Below, piece after piece: positions 23,234-34,782 of a stretch of DNA of 64,000 nt. Position numbers and translations under genes: made by a program. The DNA is from Armillaria gallica (taxonomy: Eukaryota; Basidiomycota; Agaricomycetes; Agaricales; Physalacriaceae): positions 1,178,001-1,242,000 of the forward strand of contig JBANDB010000002.1 in NCBI GenBank assembly GCA_037576215.1. The letters run 5' to 3'. The notes under the pieces are model-generated. The model saw only the letters and a program-made list of their open reading frames with translations, did no database searches and was not told the DNA's origin. The first letter of the stretch is position 1. Every line of letters begins with the position of its first letter.

Positions 23234-24987
23234 TCAAACAAGATAGTTCCGAATTGATCGTTTACAGATTCCCAATTTCTTCAACCTCTGTATCTCCTTT
23301 ACATCCGTCATGGTGAACACCGCTACCTTCTCGAACCTCTTCTCTGGCAATCTTCGTCCGGCGACCCAATAAATTTCCGTCGATGGCGGAGTACGGACTC
23401 CACTTTTCAATTGACCGCTGGCTATCAACGTGTACGAATCTTCGGGTATCGCGTACAGATGAGCCGCGACGATTTCGAGTGAATGCAGCGTCCCGGCATC
23501 ATCTTTGACGACCAACTTCCCCCGTCGTAACAGCCCTTTCGGATCATCTGTATCCAGTCCTTGTATGCGGCCCTCTTCAATGCACACCCCCTCATACCAA
23601 TCAGAATTCTTTTCTTCGTCGCGCTTCACATCTGCGCACAGGCTGACCTTGCCCGTCGGAAGACGTCTCTCAGTGATAACTTGGTTCCACGAGGGTCTCC
23701 AGGCTTGTTCGCTCCCAGGTCGAGGATATAGAAAGAACATATCCCCTCGATGCTTCGTCCGCATAGTATTTACCACGGCCAACCAAAGATCCTCGACAGA
23801 CTGCGTCACATCGTATGTCGGTATTGCCTTGGACCGAAGAGGGAATATCAACGCCGCGACATGATCCACCGCATGCTCCGACTTGCGCTTGCGAAGATGA
23901 ACCAGTAAGTCGAACACGTTATCGACACGGTGTACGGTGTCCACTAGGTTTCCTAACTGTTCGTGGATCCTGTCTAGCACGGCCTGGTGGTCCCGCTCCG
24001 CGACTGTCTGCGCCGTTGTCACTGTTCCGTCCCTCGTGACACCGCCAATGATCCAATTTCTGCTGATTTCCTGCAAAGTCCACGCACGGTTCAGCCAGAA
24101 CCGGGGACTATCCAGGTCCTCCATCGTCAAGCTGAATGGCCCTCCCAGTCCACAGAAGTAGTATACCACCATCTCGCTTTGGTGGTACACGTACCCGCTA
24201 GTGGGGACGTCAGTCTTCCATTCTTCCTCCCGCAACCGCTCATTCTCCTGTTTCCCATGTCGCCTCAAACAGAGAACATCTAGCCAGACGTACTCTGCAC
24301 CTAGGTTCAGCATCTCGATTCGGACGAGATCCAAACTCCCTTTCTTATGGATGGGAACTGGCCATTCGTGTGCATTTATCGGTGTCTCGACTTGAACACG
24401 ATGTTCAGGATCCATCCAAGCGTATGATATCGCCCACGGCTTCTTGTCAGGGACGATCCAATATGGTACCACGCGATTGCTATAAAGATCCCAGACGCGT
24501 CGAGGAGGCATATTCGGGTTTACAATTCGGTTACCCACGAGCGCTTCCCGCCGCATCTTTTGGTCCTTCTCTTCACGTGTGCGCAGTTCATTTTGGATGG
24601 TGCGCCAGTTAGCGCTGTACCAGAACGGGCGAAGACGCCCGTATGCGGCGCCAAAGTCGTGATTGCTGGAGATACAGGTTTCGAGAATGGAGAATAACCA
24701 TTTGTTCGGCGTGTATGAGGTTTCGAGGATGGCGTTGAGCTGATCTAGAAGCCCGTCGACACCCAGGTTGGCGCAGGGAGTATTGGCGAGAGAGGAGGAT
24801 ATGACGGGTTTTCTATCAGTGTACGATCGCTGCTTTGGAACTTGGATCGATGATTCCTCCTTTCCGATCTCGGTGAAGGCGGAGATAGTGACCTGGGGAT
24901 AGGTATGAGGCTCAATCGGACGCGACAACTGTGCCTATTATACGTTATTGACTGCTCTTCTGTTCGCGTTTGGACACTTACGCCCAT
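23234..24987 (-). CDS. HET (heterokaryon incompatibility) domain protein
   Basis: Two exons: the start codon at 24,987-24,985 gives MG, a 47-bp intron (24,981-24,935, GTAAGT..ATAG) follows, then one long exon to the stop at 23,234. The protein is about 568 residues. No ATG opens the long exon in frame, which supports the spliced start. HET motifs appear in order: WAISYAWMDPEHRVQVETP near residue 190, then AEYVWLDVLCLRRHG, GYVYHQSEMVVYYFCGLG and FWLNRAWTLQEI near residue 305. The C-terminal half is family-typical and lacks a second recognisable domain. HET proteins mediate or execute recognition-triggered cell death on fusion of unlike hyphae and are usually highly polymorphic. The frame is intact. 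It sits alone beside the GMC region. Confidence 0.9.
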
Positions 24988-25274
24988 TGCGACAACCGAA
25001 TCAAAGTGATCGAGAGGATCCAGAGTGTCTGGCTCCTAGTCACGATTGAAATAAGAACAGGTATGAAGGTCAAGCTACCGAACGTACTGTGGCCCGCCCT
25101 CCACCCGTCTATTAGGAAGTCGAGATTAAATTCCCACCAGGCTGACGTTGATGTCGACGACGATAAAGGATATGCTTCCAACATCACATGATCTGAAGTG
25201 AACATCCGTGGGATAACGGCCCATGATGCATCATGATGAAGAACCCACATAATGATCCCCATTCATTTCCAAAT

Positions 25275-25700
25275 CAGCTCGAGACTTGAGCTTGAGATGC
25301 TGCTCCTTCGCCAATTTCTGATATACTTAAGCGCTAGCAAGCAATTTCCTCGGTTCAGGCCTCGGAGATTCACAGTCACAAACGGGAGATGATGTTCTGG
25401 AGGCTGATGTGAAATTTTGTACGAAGTTGGCATGCGAAGGTGTTTCGCAGGAACGGTCTTTATCGCAGCCTTCCATTGAGTGGAATAAGTTAACGATTAA
25501 GTTGAAGTTTGGATTGAGTTTTGGAAATCGTGTGTAATTTTGCGGCGATGCCAATGCACATGGCTTGCGATTGGAAATTGTCGCCCATTGACGCCCATAA
25601 TACCACAACAAAATGCTGTTGAACCGTGCCGTATAGTCCTACCGCGATGTTGTAGGCTCTCAATTTGATCTGATGACCGGTCAAGCATGTTTACCATGCC
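25275..25700 (+). repeat. Inverted-duplication segment 1, left copy
   Basis: Reverse-complement match to about 41,795-42,290, recognisable by AGTATATCAGAAAT-type and GCCAATGCACATGGCTTGCG-type sequence, with many substitutions and small indels. Confidence 0.8.
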
Positions 25701-25744
25701 ATAGTCTCTATCGCTGCCGGCATTACTGATAATACAATTGTGAT

Positions 25745-26240
25745 TCATCCTTCCGCGATCCGCAGTCTTTCAAGCTCGCCCTCATGTAGCCATGATCTCT
25801 CCAACCCTGACATGAGATATTGATCTATGTTTCTTCACCCCCGAGTGTCCCGCGTCCGAGTCAAGTTCACCATTGCCCTTAGAGGGATCGGTGCTGTTAC
25901 TGAGATCCCAAAGTCGTCAATCTGCCATATATGAACAAGATGGAACCTGTGAAGAGAAGGGAGTCAGACTGTTTTCACCTGATGCATGCCCTGCGCGCGT
26001 GCCCTCAGGAATGGTTAGTCGATATTCCATTCATAATCGAGTTTAAATCCGATCTGACACTGGGTGGACAGGATTCGTATGTTAGAATTGACCATTTTTC
26101 CAGCATTTTCTTGGAAATCTGGCCTACTTTCTGGGGAAGTCCGACATCGATACATGTCTCGAGCAAGTCGAGCTGCAGGGCAAACGAGCTCGTTCCGAGA
26201 TAGTTACTTTGAGATGGTTCCGGCATACAGGGAATGTGGT
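25745..26240 (+). repeat. Inverted-duplication segment 2, left copy
   Basis: Reverse-complement match to about 39,640-40,030. Shared stretches include CATGATCTCTCCAACCCTGA and GGGCAAACGA followed by CTCGTTCCGAGAT. Confidence 0.8.
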
Positions 26241-26328
26241 TCGTTTAGTATATCTCATTATCATTGTGCAAAGTAAAACGCAAAATATGCCGTGACTCTC
26301 AATGAATGCAGATTAATAAGTAATAAGG

Positions 26329-26392
26329 CAGGATAAGTAGAATATGAATGCGGGATAAGTAATATGAATGCGGGATAAGTAATATGAATGCG
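26329..26392 (+). repeat. 20-bp minisatellite, about three copies
   Basis: Unit CGGGATAAGTAATATGAATG is repeated at 26,351 and 26,371, with an imperfect copy before. It lies in the 3' flank of GMC gene A. Confidence 0.85.
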
Positions 26393-26590
26393 GAGTACTA
26401 AAGGATAATGGAATATGGGAGATAAAGAATGATAAGGAAATGTGTGTGTGAGGGAGAACGAGAGTACCGGCACGAAACCTCCTATAGCTGCCTTGCTAAA
26501 AGGGGCTGATGCTAGTTCATGATAATCCTCATAAAAATCTCACTAAACTTGTTCCGCGTCATCAGCTCGATCATACAAAGCAGTCGCCAT

Positions 26591-28807
26591 TCAAGCTGAT
26601 TTCCCTCCTTTTATCAGATCCGCCGCCCTTTCCGCAGTCGCGTACACCGGTGTCATTGTATGCCCAGCCGGTAGATATGGCTAAAATTCACGGCGGGTTA
26701 ACACACCCGGAAACGCAACGAACAAAATGAAAACTTCACCAAAACTGATGCATCTACAACCCTCACCCCCCTCGCTTGCTTGAGCCTCAAATCCGGATCG
26801 ACGACTCCCCAATGCGCATTGGGCGGGGACATACTCGCGGTACCCACCGAATGTCCTGCTGGCCTTGCCTGATTCCGAATGCTCTCTTCCAAATCGCTTA
26901 TATCCGTAGAGAGCCCAAGGATATAGCCGGACCATACCGGCGCTGCGGCGAACCTCTGTGCGCCTCCAATAGCATGCTTCATCTGCTCTAGGTCCTGCTC
27001 ATGTGTGAAGATTTGGAGATCAATGACTGGTGGAGAGAGAGGGTCGGTACTGTTGACGGTGACGCTCCCACCTACGCAAGTAGGTCAATAAAACATCGGA
27101 GGAGAAAGTTATGGTAGCGTACGAGAGCGCGGACACAGGATATTAACCATCACCGAAAAGTAGTCCCCACCGTCTGGCACAGGTGCATTGCCAAACCCAC
27201 CCTAATTATATCTGTTAGTGGACATAATTGCAGTTGCTTGAGTAAAGCTCACACTGATTATCAGTTCATAATGGCCTGTCTGATTGCCAGAGCAGGATTC
27301 CTCCCCCATCGGACCATTCCCTAGGCGGAGGTATCCCACATGGTTGGCGGGAGGGTTGGACAAAAATCCGGTCCGATTCGACTGCCACTCCGTCATGGCG
27401 TCCTCCTGTAATGTTTCGTTCCTCCAATACACATTTTCTACCATTTGCGTATCGGACACATTCCAAGTGAGCCTCATACTGACTTGATCCCTTAGGTTCT
27501 TCCCAACGTCGGGAAGATCCACCGTCGGAGTGATTCCCAGCACAGACAGTTCATCAGCATCACCGACACCCGAACTGAGTAGGATGTGAGGAGTCCCGAT
27601 GACTCCGGCCGACAGAATGATTTCCTTTCCAGCCGAAAGGATCTGCATCGTTTCTAGGATCTATTATCAGCAAGGACACCACTCAAAATGGAAAAACTTA
27701 CTTCCGGCATCCTGTGTGAATTCAACAGAATCAAAATGCGGCTTCTCATCCGCACTTGAGTTGTTCGCTACGAGAATCCGCGTGACGTGCGAATTCACAA
27801 GCACATGGAGATTCTCCCTGTTTATGTACTCAGGACCGAGATATGACGTCTCCGAGCTGCTTCTCGTTCCGTTCCCGACATTCTTTTGATGCCAACCTTT
27901 AAAAATCGCCGATGATCAGGTCGGAAAACATCATACCACTCCTCACTCACCGATACCCAAGTGATATCCAGAATTATAATCCAAGTTGAACGGAAACTCT
28001 TCCGGGAGCTCCTTGGTTACTTGAATGACACGGTCATCGAGGACACTGGGATATTCGGCGACCGACACAGAGTTGATTCCGTCGAAGCTATGCACCGCGG
28101 GATTATACTGACCAGTTTGATTGTGATGGTCCGCGGAAGCGACGAAGCGTTCGTTCTACGCCCAAAATTAGACAACTTCCCGAACGCTGTGAGATGTACC
28201 CTACCTTTCGGAAGTATGGCTGCATCTTATCCCACCCCCATCCGTCGTCTCCACTAACTCTCGCATAACGATCATAGTCCTCGGACGAACCGCGTGTGTA
28301 GGTCATAACGTCTACAACAAGACACTGAGCGCCAGTTCACGTCAATGAGAGGTTAAACTCACTTATAGCGCTGCTCCCACCCAGACCAAATCCCCTGTAA
28401 TAATCAATGTCTCGGTTGTTCAGGCCAGGCTGGGGAATAGTGGTATAGTTCCAGCCCAGCATAGCCGGCCGTGTGATGCAGAAGAAGGGTATCTGTGAAG
28501 TCAAGATGTCCGCCGTTCTGGGTTATGTTGAATAATATATTTTGGAGAGGGAAGGAGTAACGTACGATCTTCCCGCTTCGAGAACGAGGACGGAGGTTTG
28601 AGAATCTTCGCTCAAACGATTGGCGAGGACGTTTCCTGCAGTACCACCTTGTAACAGGTATCAGTGATAGCGAGGAGGGGGGAAAGCATGAAAATATGCA
28701 CCTCCAACGATAATGTAGTCATATTCAACAGCCGGAAGGTCGGCGACTGCTTCGTATATCGCAGCTGAGCACAGAGGCAGAAACAACAAGAGAGTCAACG
28801 AGAACAT
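26591..28807 (-). CDS. GMC oxidoreductase A, aryl-alcohol-oxidase-like (AA3), secreted
   Basis: A multi-exon gene read through at least nine short introns. The start at 28,807 gives the signal peptide MFSLTLLLFLPLCSA. The FAD-binding motif spans the first intron (YDYIIVGG, then GTAGNVLANRL), followed by VLVLEAGRS, RGFGLGGSSAI, YTRGSSEDYDRYARVSGDDG, ETSYLGPEY, KEIILSAGVIGTPHILLSSG, VGTASMSP and VVDPDLRLKQ. The last exon (PYLPAGHTM, then ATERAADLI-type tail) ends at 26,591. Length is near the family's 590-600 residues. Family members oxidise aromatic alcohols or aldehydes, or sugars, with FAD, and often release hydrogen peroxide outside the cell. The two active-site His positions are present, but the first lies in GHSVGT, not the usual HPVGT. 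A TATA-like TTTATATAC lies about 35 bp upstream of the start. It is closest to gene B. Confidence 0.88.
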
Positions 28808-30868
28808 TATGGGAATCCATTAGTACTGCATGTCCGGTATATAAAGCGAACCATCGGGCCTTGTAGACGATGGCGTCCTTGTCCCGGCGAGATCGCAAGG
28901 AAGCGCAGTGAAGAAGAGCACTAGAGTGGGGCAGCTAATTGAAACCTATTATGTTTGAAACGAATTGCGCATCCGCTTTGGCTTCCCGCTCAATTTGGAG
29001 ACGGGTAAGTGCCACGGGCGTTAGCCTATCAACGGATCTGGTTTGGTGTTGCGTTATCTTGCCAAGGTACTGGATTTGCCTGAGTTTAGAGTTTAGAAGT
29101 CCGGTATGCGATCCCGATAGGGAAGGGTTCTGTGCCGCCACGAAATGTGTCACAGATGGTAGATCCCCGTGCTGCTTGAAAGCCAATGTATATACAGTAG
29201 AGGCCAGTGCATTTTAGCTGGTAAAAACGAAGCCCTCAATGGTCTTGATTAAACGAAGTCTGTCTTGGTCCGTCCTGTCAGTAAAACGGCATGGAAAACA
29301 TTTCTCTCTACCAGAATTAAGGCACCTCCCCGCCATACAGCGCGCAAAACAAGACGGCACAAACGGAAGCTGAATTCGGAACCTTTTAAGGTCCCGCAAT
29401 CAAGAATACACCGGCCTCTGCAATCCGATACGGGTAGGGGTAACGCTCGACAGACTCAGCTATGATTCGTGTCAGCGTGTTCAAGAACATGAAGCATTAG
29501 CGAATAGTCCGGATTTGGTCCGATCCGTATGCCGCGAATTACAGCTGTTTACACACAGCTTGACAGTAGCGGGCATTTTGCGCGAGTGAAGAGAGTGATC
29601 TGGACCTCATCAAAAACTGGTTTATGGCCATTTCGGCGATCTCGGAGGCCATTTCGTGCACTTAAAAGTCCCCAAAACACGGTTTATGACGAAGTCCGAG
29701 CGTCTTTTCATCATCCGCGAAAACCCCCCCTGACTGTTAAGCTGTATACAAACAGCTCTGAGTCAGCGGTTACTCTCTGTCCCGCTAGTCTTCCCGTTGA
29801 TGATGCTCTTGGAGCTCCGCATCGACAGATGACCAATACCGACGTATACGGGATGGCGAAGCAAACAGTGGATTCGTGGACTTGTACACGTTTGTTACTT
29901 TGGTGTAATGACGGTCTTTTGATATCATCATGACGACGGGAGGTACGGACCAACAACAGGAACGGGTACGGGCCCGCTACAGTACAGAACTCGTTTTCAT
30001 CAATCCATAAAAATAAAAATAAACGTGTGATCTCGCGAGAGTACTCACGTCAGCGTCAAATTTGACTAGCTGCAGCCCAAGCCTTTTCCGTCCTCCAATG
30101 ACGTTTTCTCCGTGCAACTAGCGGTTATTAGTGTTCGTGACTCAGACTGGGATGAGGGTGCATATTTTTAGAAAGGATATTCGCCATTCCTACATTTTCT
30201 TTATGGGGCCAGCGCCGACATGGAAATCGGGCGACTCACCAGTTCGGGTAACGATCCGTAGCTCCACTGGTGTACAGTTATTCATCCCCAGTAAAGCTCT
30301 AGCCAGATTGCCGTCGCGGGCTCTTTTCAGTGGATAAAGTCATACGTCGCCTCAGAAGCAATGTAGTATGCCATCCTGAGCTGGACCTGGAGCATATCTT
30401 ATCGTGTTCGCCGTATGTACGAAGAGTCAACGATCAAGTGGTGGCGGTGTGGTGTGGTGTGTACCGGCACAGGGTTCCAATCAGGAACGGCCGGGCCATA
30501 CCGTCTTGATCGCACGGTTGCGTACTTCCCGCGGGGTAAAGTAATGTTGGTAGAAGTAGCACTTCGTTCGACGCATACGACCGAAAACTGGGAGCGATAA
30601 CGAAGTCGTACCATCGTCCAATCCGAGCCATAGCGAGAGATATAGAAATATATGCACAGACCACCAACAGGGCACGCGAGCACCGAAACATAGCACGGAA
30701 ACATCAACAATGACGGAATGACATAACATGTCAGCAAATGATGGAACAAAACAGATACAAGAGGCATGAGTGTCGTTGGGGAAGTGGACCGAAGCCATAG
30801 GTCCATAGCACAAGTCGAAACAGAAACTTTTGTTAGGAGACCGAAACTGAGACGAAAGGCACGAACTA
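28808..30868. other. Intergenic stretch upstream of GMC A
   Basis: Holds the promoter side of gene A and a palindromic MITE (29,542-29,758, listed separately). Short frames at 28,939-29,217 and 30,399-30,965 look like chance. No gene is supported. Confidence 0.5.
29542..29758 (+). mobile_element. Palindromic MITE of the CAGCTG-ended family, copy 1
   Basis: Begins CAGCTGTTTACACACAGCTT after a TA dinucleotide and ends in a decayed mirror of that sequence. The body matches the reverse complement of 42,429-42,673 almost throughout (shared GGTTTATGACGAAGTCCGAG-type and GCCATTTCGGCGATCTCGGA-type sequence), lacking about 40 bp present there. Confidence 0.7.
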
Positions 30869-31075
30869 TGCACAGCAAAGTCAATGGGTGGGTCATCTTG
30901 CGGGGCCAATTTCTTCCACTGTCATGAGAACAAACCCATCGAGCGAGACTAGTCGCTGTTGACAAAGCAGTGGCTATCTAGGAGCAGCGAAGTGGCTGTC
31001 TTCAATCGGTCACGGTAGTGGTGGTGGGTCCAGGAGAGATACAGAGAGGAGCAGATATTGGAAATTGAGGTTTCA
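30869..31075 (+). repeat. ~200-bp inverted repeat, left copy
   Basis: Matches the reverse complement of 33,655-33,858, with best identity around GAGCGAGACTAGTCGCTGTT. A B-box-like GGGTTCGATTCCTCC follows at about 31,108, matching the tRNA-like sequence next to the right copy. Confidence 0.75.
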
Positions 31076-32540
31076 AGGTGTTGGTGTTGGTGTTGTTATC
31101 ACCTTAGGGTTCGATTCCTCCTCTCTGAAATTTGGATGCGAGACGTTCGACGCATCCACATCGCCTGGAACATCAGCGTCGACGACAGGAACCGCCGGTC
31201 TCTGTGAACGAGGGAAGAACGGGAGAGCTCGGCAACTGCCGCAGCGCCTTACCCGCTTGGGATTCCCTCGGCCAATTCTTTAGAATCCTGGACTGTACCA
31301 CCGGAAAAATGCATTTGAAGCACACTTTTTGATCCTCAGGGCACGCATATGGTGCAGGCGGTGTTACATTTCATTAATGAGAGCCTTGCGAGGCAATATG
31401 GTGAAGTGTTGGGGTGTATTTGTGACGGTACAATTAATTTTCATAAGTCGATTTCGAGTCCCAATATTACACTTTCTTGGGGGCAGGCTTTGCTTTCATG
31501 CATTTAATGTATAATTCATCCGTTGCTCTCCTCCGAAGTGCTATGGTCTTAAGAGAATGGATCATATTACGAAAGACTAGCTGGTCTCAATGAATAATGG
31601 GTCAGTAAATGTATTTTGCATGACAGGGATTGAAAATTGTGCACCAAAGGAAGATATGAGTGTACAGAATGAATTTGAATTTAACCATGCATGTAAAAAG
31701 AAAATACGGGGAAGGAGCAACAGCGCGAAACGTTGCGGCAGATAACTCCGGGCCGATGGCAGACAACTATAGGGGCTATTGGCAGATAACTTTGGCAGGG
31801 ATTTACTCTTTCCATGATTATCCGCTTAAATACCTCGCTTTTGGCTCTCATACTTTACTATGCCATAAAATACATTCTATTCGTCCTATGTACAGAAGAT
31901 CCTGAGTAAAGGTCGAGAAACGGACCCATGAAAAATCTGCGGAAGCGTGAGATACTGATGCCCAATATGGGCATGGCAGATAGCAGATAACTGCCGTGGG
32001 AACCCAGTGAAACTGTCGGTAAGCCCTCGGCATCGCCATGACGCTCACACGAAGACTCCACACATTTTCAACGTGTGCTCCTTATTCTAATACCGCATGG
32101 ACACCGTATGTTTTGTTTACCATCTTTCACCTCATAGTTGATTCAATAAAGGTTGCAGATTAGACCATAGACTTTACTCGTTGCGTACTTTATGTCTTTT
32201 CCTTCTTTGATTGGCTTGCTAACGCTGGAACCATTTATATAGGTTCATTCCAACTTTGTTTTGCACAGATTCCTCAACGCTTCCATTCACGACTGTAGAC
32301 GATAGAAGCTCGCCTGACTTGCTGCTCGCTCCCGCTCTGCAACCCACACGGCTAAAACAGGCACTGCTGCATGGGTGCTGCTACCGCCGATACCCCACGA
32401 CTAGATTGAGAGACACTTACCGGTGCGTACTGTCGCATCTCTTGTTCGCCGGTGCTAATTAGGGCCGTGGGGATCAGACTATTCCATCACTTACCACAGC
32501 CCGCCAACAACGTCTCACCGTAATAGTCACCAGCACCACA
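31076..32540. other. Intergenic stretch between the inverted repeats
   Basis: Only short frames and copy 2 of the 240-bp direct repeat were found. Confidence 0.5.
32068..32313 (+). repeat. ~240-bp direct repeat, copy 2
   Basis: Same-orientation partner of 21,811-22,053. The 10-kb interval between the copies contains the HET gene and GMC gene A. Confidence 0.75.
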
Positions 32541-33128
32541 ATGATCCTCTCTCCGGCATCTTCAGCGACGCTTGCTAGCCCTGTACCTCATCACCACAAG
32601 CTAGAATTTGACTTTGTCCGACCAAAGGGCCACCTTGAACCCCATGTCAGCAACCTGCCGCGACGGAGAGCGGTCAAGAGGAGGGTCGCGGAAAGCGACA
32701 GCGAAGAAGAGGATAAGGCAAGCGCCAAGACAGAGTCTTCGCATTCGCCTCAAGTCGCCGAAGAACCTCAGCACATGCGTCTACAAGCGCTGGGCGATGT
32801 GTGTGTCTCCATTGCAGAGGTAGAAGGATGGGACGGAGATGTCGTTCGTGTCGACGAGGAAGAAGAGAACGACTGCGGCGTGCCAACCTCGTCTCGGTCG
32901 GTGTTTCTCGAGCTGGTGGCGAAGGGCTCGGCGCTGCGAAGGGTGCTGGTCGTGGGCTCTCGGGTGAACGTGTTTGCTGTTGCGCTGGGGATAATCTGCC
33001 GGCGTAGTGGGAAGGATATGATAGAGACGTATATGGAGCTACATGATACAGGCGGGTTGGAGGATGCGTGGAGGGGCCTGTTGAGTCGCGATGGCGTCGA
33101 GTGGGTTGCCGGAGAGCTCGACAATTAG
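32541..33128 (+). CDS. Uncharacterised 195-residue protein, single exon
   Basis: An uninterrupted frame from an ATG in a reasonable context (CACAATGA). The N-terminal third is basic and disordered (PRRRAVKRRV), followed by an acidic Ser/Glu stretch (AESDSEEEDKASAK). The C-terminal half (from about residue 80) is hydrophobic and folded-looking (LGDVCVSIAEVEGWDGDVV, FLELVAKGSALRRVLVVGS, VNVFAVALGIICRRSG). I do not recognise the family. The basic and acidic head would suit a nuclear protein, but that is only inference. It lies between the 200-bp inverted repeats, so it could be cargo of a mobile element. The GC-rich coding sequence stands out from the AT-richer flanks, which supports a real gene. 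Confidence 0.6.
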   Translation: MILSPASSATLASPVPHHHKLEFDFVRPKGHLEPHVSNLPRRRAVKRRVAESDSEEEDKASAKTESSHSPQVAEEPQHMRLQALGDVCVSIAEVEGWDGDVVRVDEEEENDCGVPTSSRSVFLELVAKGSALRRVLVVGSRVNVFAVALGIICRRSGKDMIETYMELHDTGGLEDAWRGLLSRDGVEWVAGELDN

Positions 33129-33455
33129 ATATGTATCGTTATATTGGGTATCAGATTTTTAGAGGACTCGGTGCTTATTGTATCATTAGACAATTTGTAG
33201 GTATAAATCACGTATTACTGTCCTTGAGACGGACAGCCGCATACACCGTATGGGGGCTAGTGATAGCGCGAGAAACCCTGACGGTACAAACACAATGCTG
33301 CGTAGGTGTGGGGAGGCAGGATAGGATCATGCAGTATCCAATGCCCACAGTGTCCTGGAATTGAGTAGTAGTGTGAGCATTGAATATTGAGTACTTACCT
33401 TTGAAGTTCACTTCTAGCACCAAAACAGAAAACATGAGTCAAACACTTCGAAATT

Positions 33456-33531
33456 TCAGAGGGGGAATCGAACCCTGAGCCGCCGTGCCGGTAAAGGCGA
33501 CGACATCAACCTTTACCCTAGATCCGAACAG
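33456..33531 (-). ncRNA. tRNA-like sequence, possible tRNA-derived SINE head
   Basis: The minus strand carries a strong B-box (CAGGGTTCGATTCCCCC, about 33,477-33,461) and an A-box-like TAGGGTAAAGG (33,520-33,510). Six of seven acceptor pairs can form between GTTCGGA and TCTGAAA. A stem GTCG/CGGC could enclose an anticodon-like loop, but position 33 is C, not U. The T stem has only three good pairs. It is probably a pseudo-tRNA or SINE. Confidence 0.35.
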
Positions 33532-33654
33532 CGTTCCACACCATATATCACTAGACAGTTATCCTTCACTATCAAAGACCCCAGAGATCCTTATTCAAGG
33601 AAGCTTGCCCTGATGCCGCCGTGCTTGCTCTTGATTCAACCACCACGAGCCTCT

Positions 33655-33858
33655 GTCACATAACCGATTTTCAATATCTGCCACTCTGTCCTGGGCCTAC
33701 CACCACTACCGACTGATGACGACCGCGTCGCTCCCAGCTAGCCACTGCTTTGGCAACAGCGACTAGTCTCGCTTGATGGGTTTGTTCTCGTCGATGACAT
33801 CATGGTGGAAGAAAGTGGTCACACAAGACGACCCATCCATTGACTTTTGGTGCGCACA
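33655..33858 (-). repeat. ~200-bp inverted repeat, right copy
   Basis: Reverse-complement partner of 30,869-31,075. The pair brackets about 2.6 kb that includes the 195-codon gene. Confidence 0.75.
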
Positions 33859-34782
33859 GACTGGTCACTGGCCACAATTGGTCTGTATGATACGTGTATA
33901 CATGTGGTATGCAGTCGTGTAAGGTCATCATGGGAAAAGTTGTATGTGGCTCCTCATTTTCTTCTGTAGAACTACTCATCTACATCGACTCAGGAAACAG
34001 ATATCATTCTGGAGATCGATTTGTCCATTATCGATCGCCACCGTCACAGCGCCCGCCCACCTGCCAATACGTCCTTAGAAGGACCTTGGCATTACAAGTA
34101 CGACGCCACGACCCCGCAGCTGCCGCAGAAGGACCTTGCCGAATTTGGTTTCTGCTGAACACACACCGTGCATAGCTCATCTTGCTGTTGTATATCTAGC
34201 CCAAATCAAGGAGACATTTACTTGAAATCACTCCTCTCTAGTCAGGAGTCGCCGTCCAGCTTTCTAGAACTCGCCTTGCGACCAATCATTCAGTGTTTTG
34301 CCTTCTGTCTTACACCCACACTTCGGTACTGGTCCCCCATTGCCTTACCTCCTCGATGTACTATCCACACAAAACCCGGGTTTTGTCCGCACAACAGTGG
34401 CTTGGCAATGACAACGTACATCATGGAGAGCTACAGGAGGCTCTACCTATTCAGTATCTATTCTTGATAGGCTAGCCTTATGACAGGTTGCCCAGCAGAA
34501 TTTCATCCCCAAAGAAAGCAATCTTACATGTATTCGATCCTAATAGAGCTAGCTCTACTTTCGTTCCTGCACCACGCCCCCATCATGCTGCGCGGTTAGA
34601 TGCAAACCTATCCTTTTCTCTTCTGTATAGTGGAGCCTTCGTCCCACTGTGGCGATCCACACTACATCCAACTGGACACCTCGTCCATTTGGTATATGCT
34701 TATTTACCGTCTCCCAAGGCACGTTATTTATTGGCTCTTGGAGCCTTCGGAGTAATGCAGCTACTTCTCCATCCCCTTTGTC

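Larger units (their letters stand above)
24988..26590. other. Left outer arm of the inverted duplication
   Basis: No complete gene. Segments 25,275-25,700 and 25,745-26,240 recur inverted at 41,795-42,290 and 39,640-40,030. A frame at 25,931-26,203 (motif DLTLGGQDSYVRIDHFSS) matches its mirror partner at 39,709-39,924, suggesting both derive from one unidentified gene now decayed. Confidence 0.6.
33129..34782. other. Intergenic stretch upstream of GMC B
   Basis: Holds the right inverted repeat and a tRNA-like sequence. No gene is supported; frames at 34,168-34,868 look like chance. Confidence 0.5.

Noticed and set aside
23505..24612. Plus-strand frames opposite the HET gene
   Set aside because: Antisense shadows of a strongly supported minus-strand gene.
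26329..26392. CRISPR-like array
   Set aside because: The 20-bp units are contiguous with no spacers, in a fungal genome; it is a minisatellite.
30399..30965. 188-codon minus-strand frame
   Set aside because: Cys/Tyr/Ser-rich, no domain, and overlaps the left 200-bp inverted repeat; probably chance.
32608..33124. Frames overlapping the 195-codon gene in other registers
   Set aside because: They arise from the GC-rich coding sequence; the ATG-started frame at 32,541 is the longest and most balanced.
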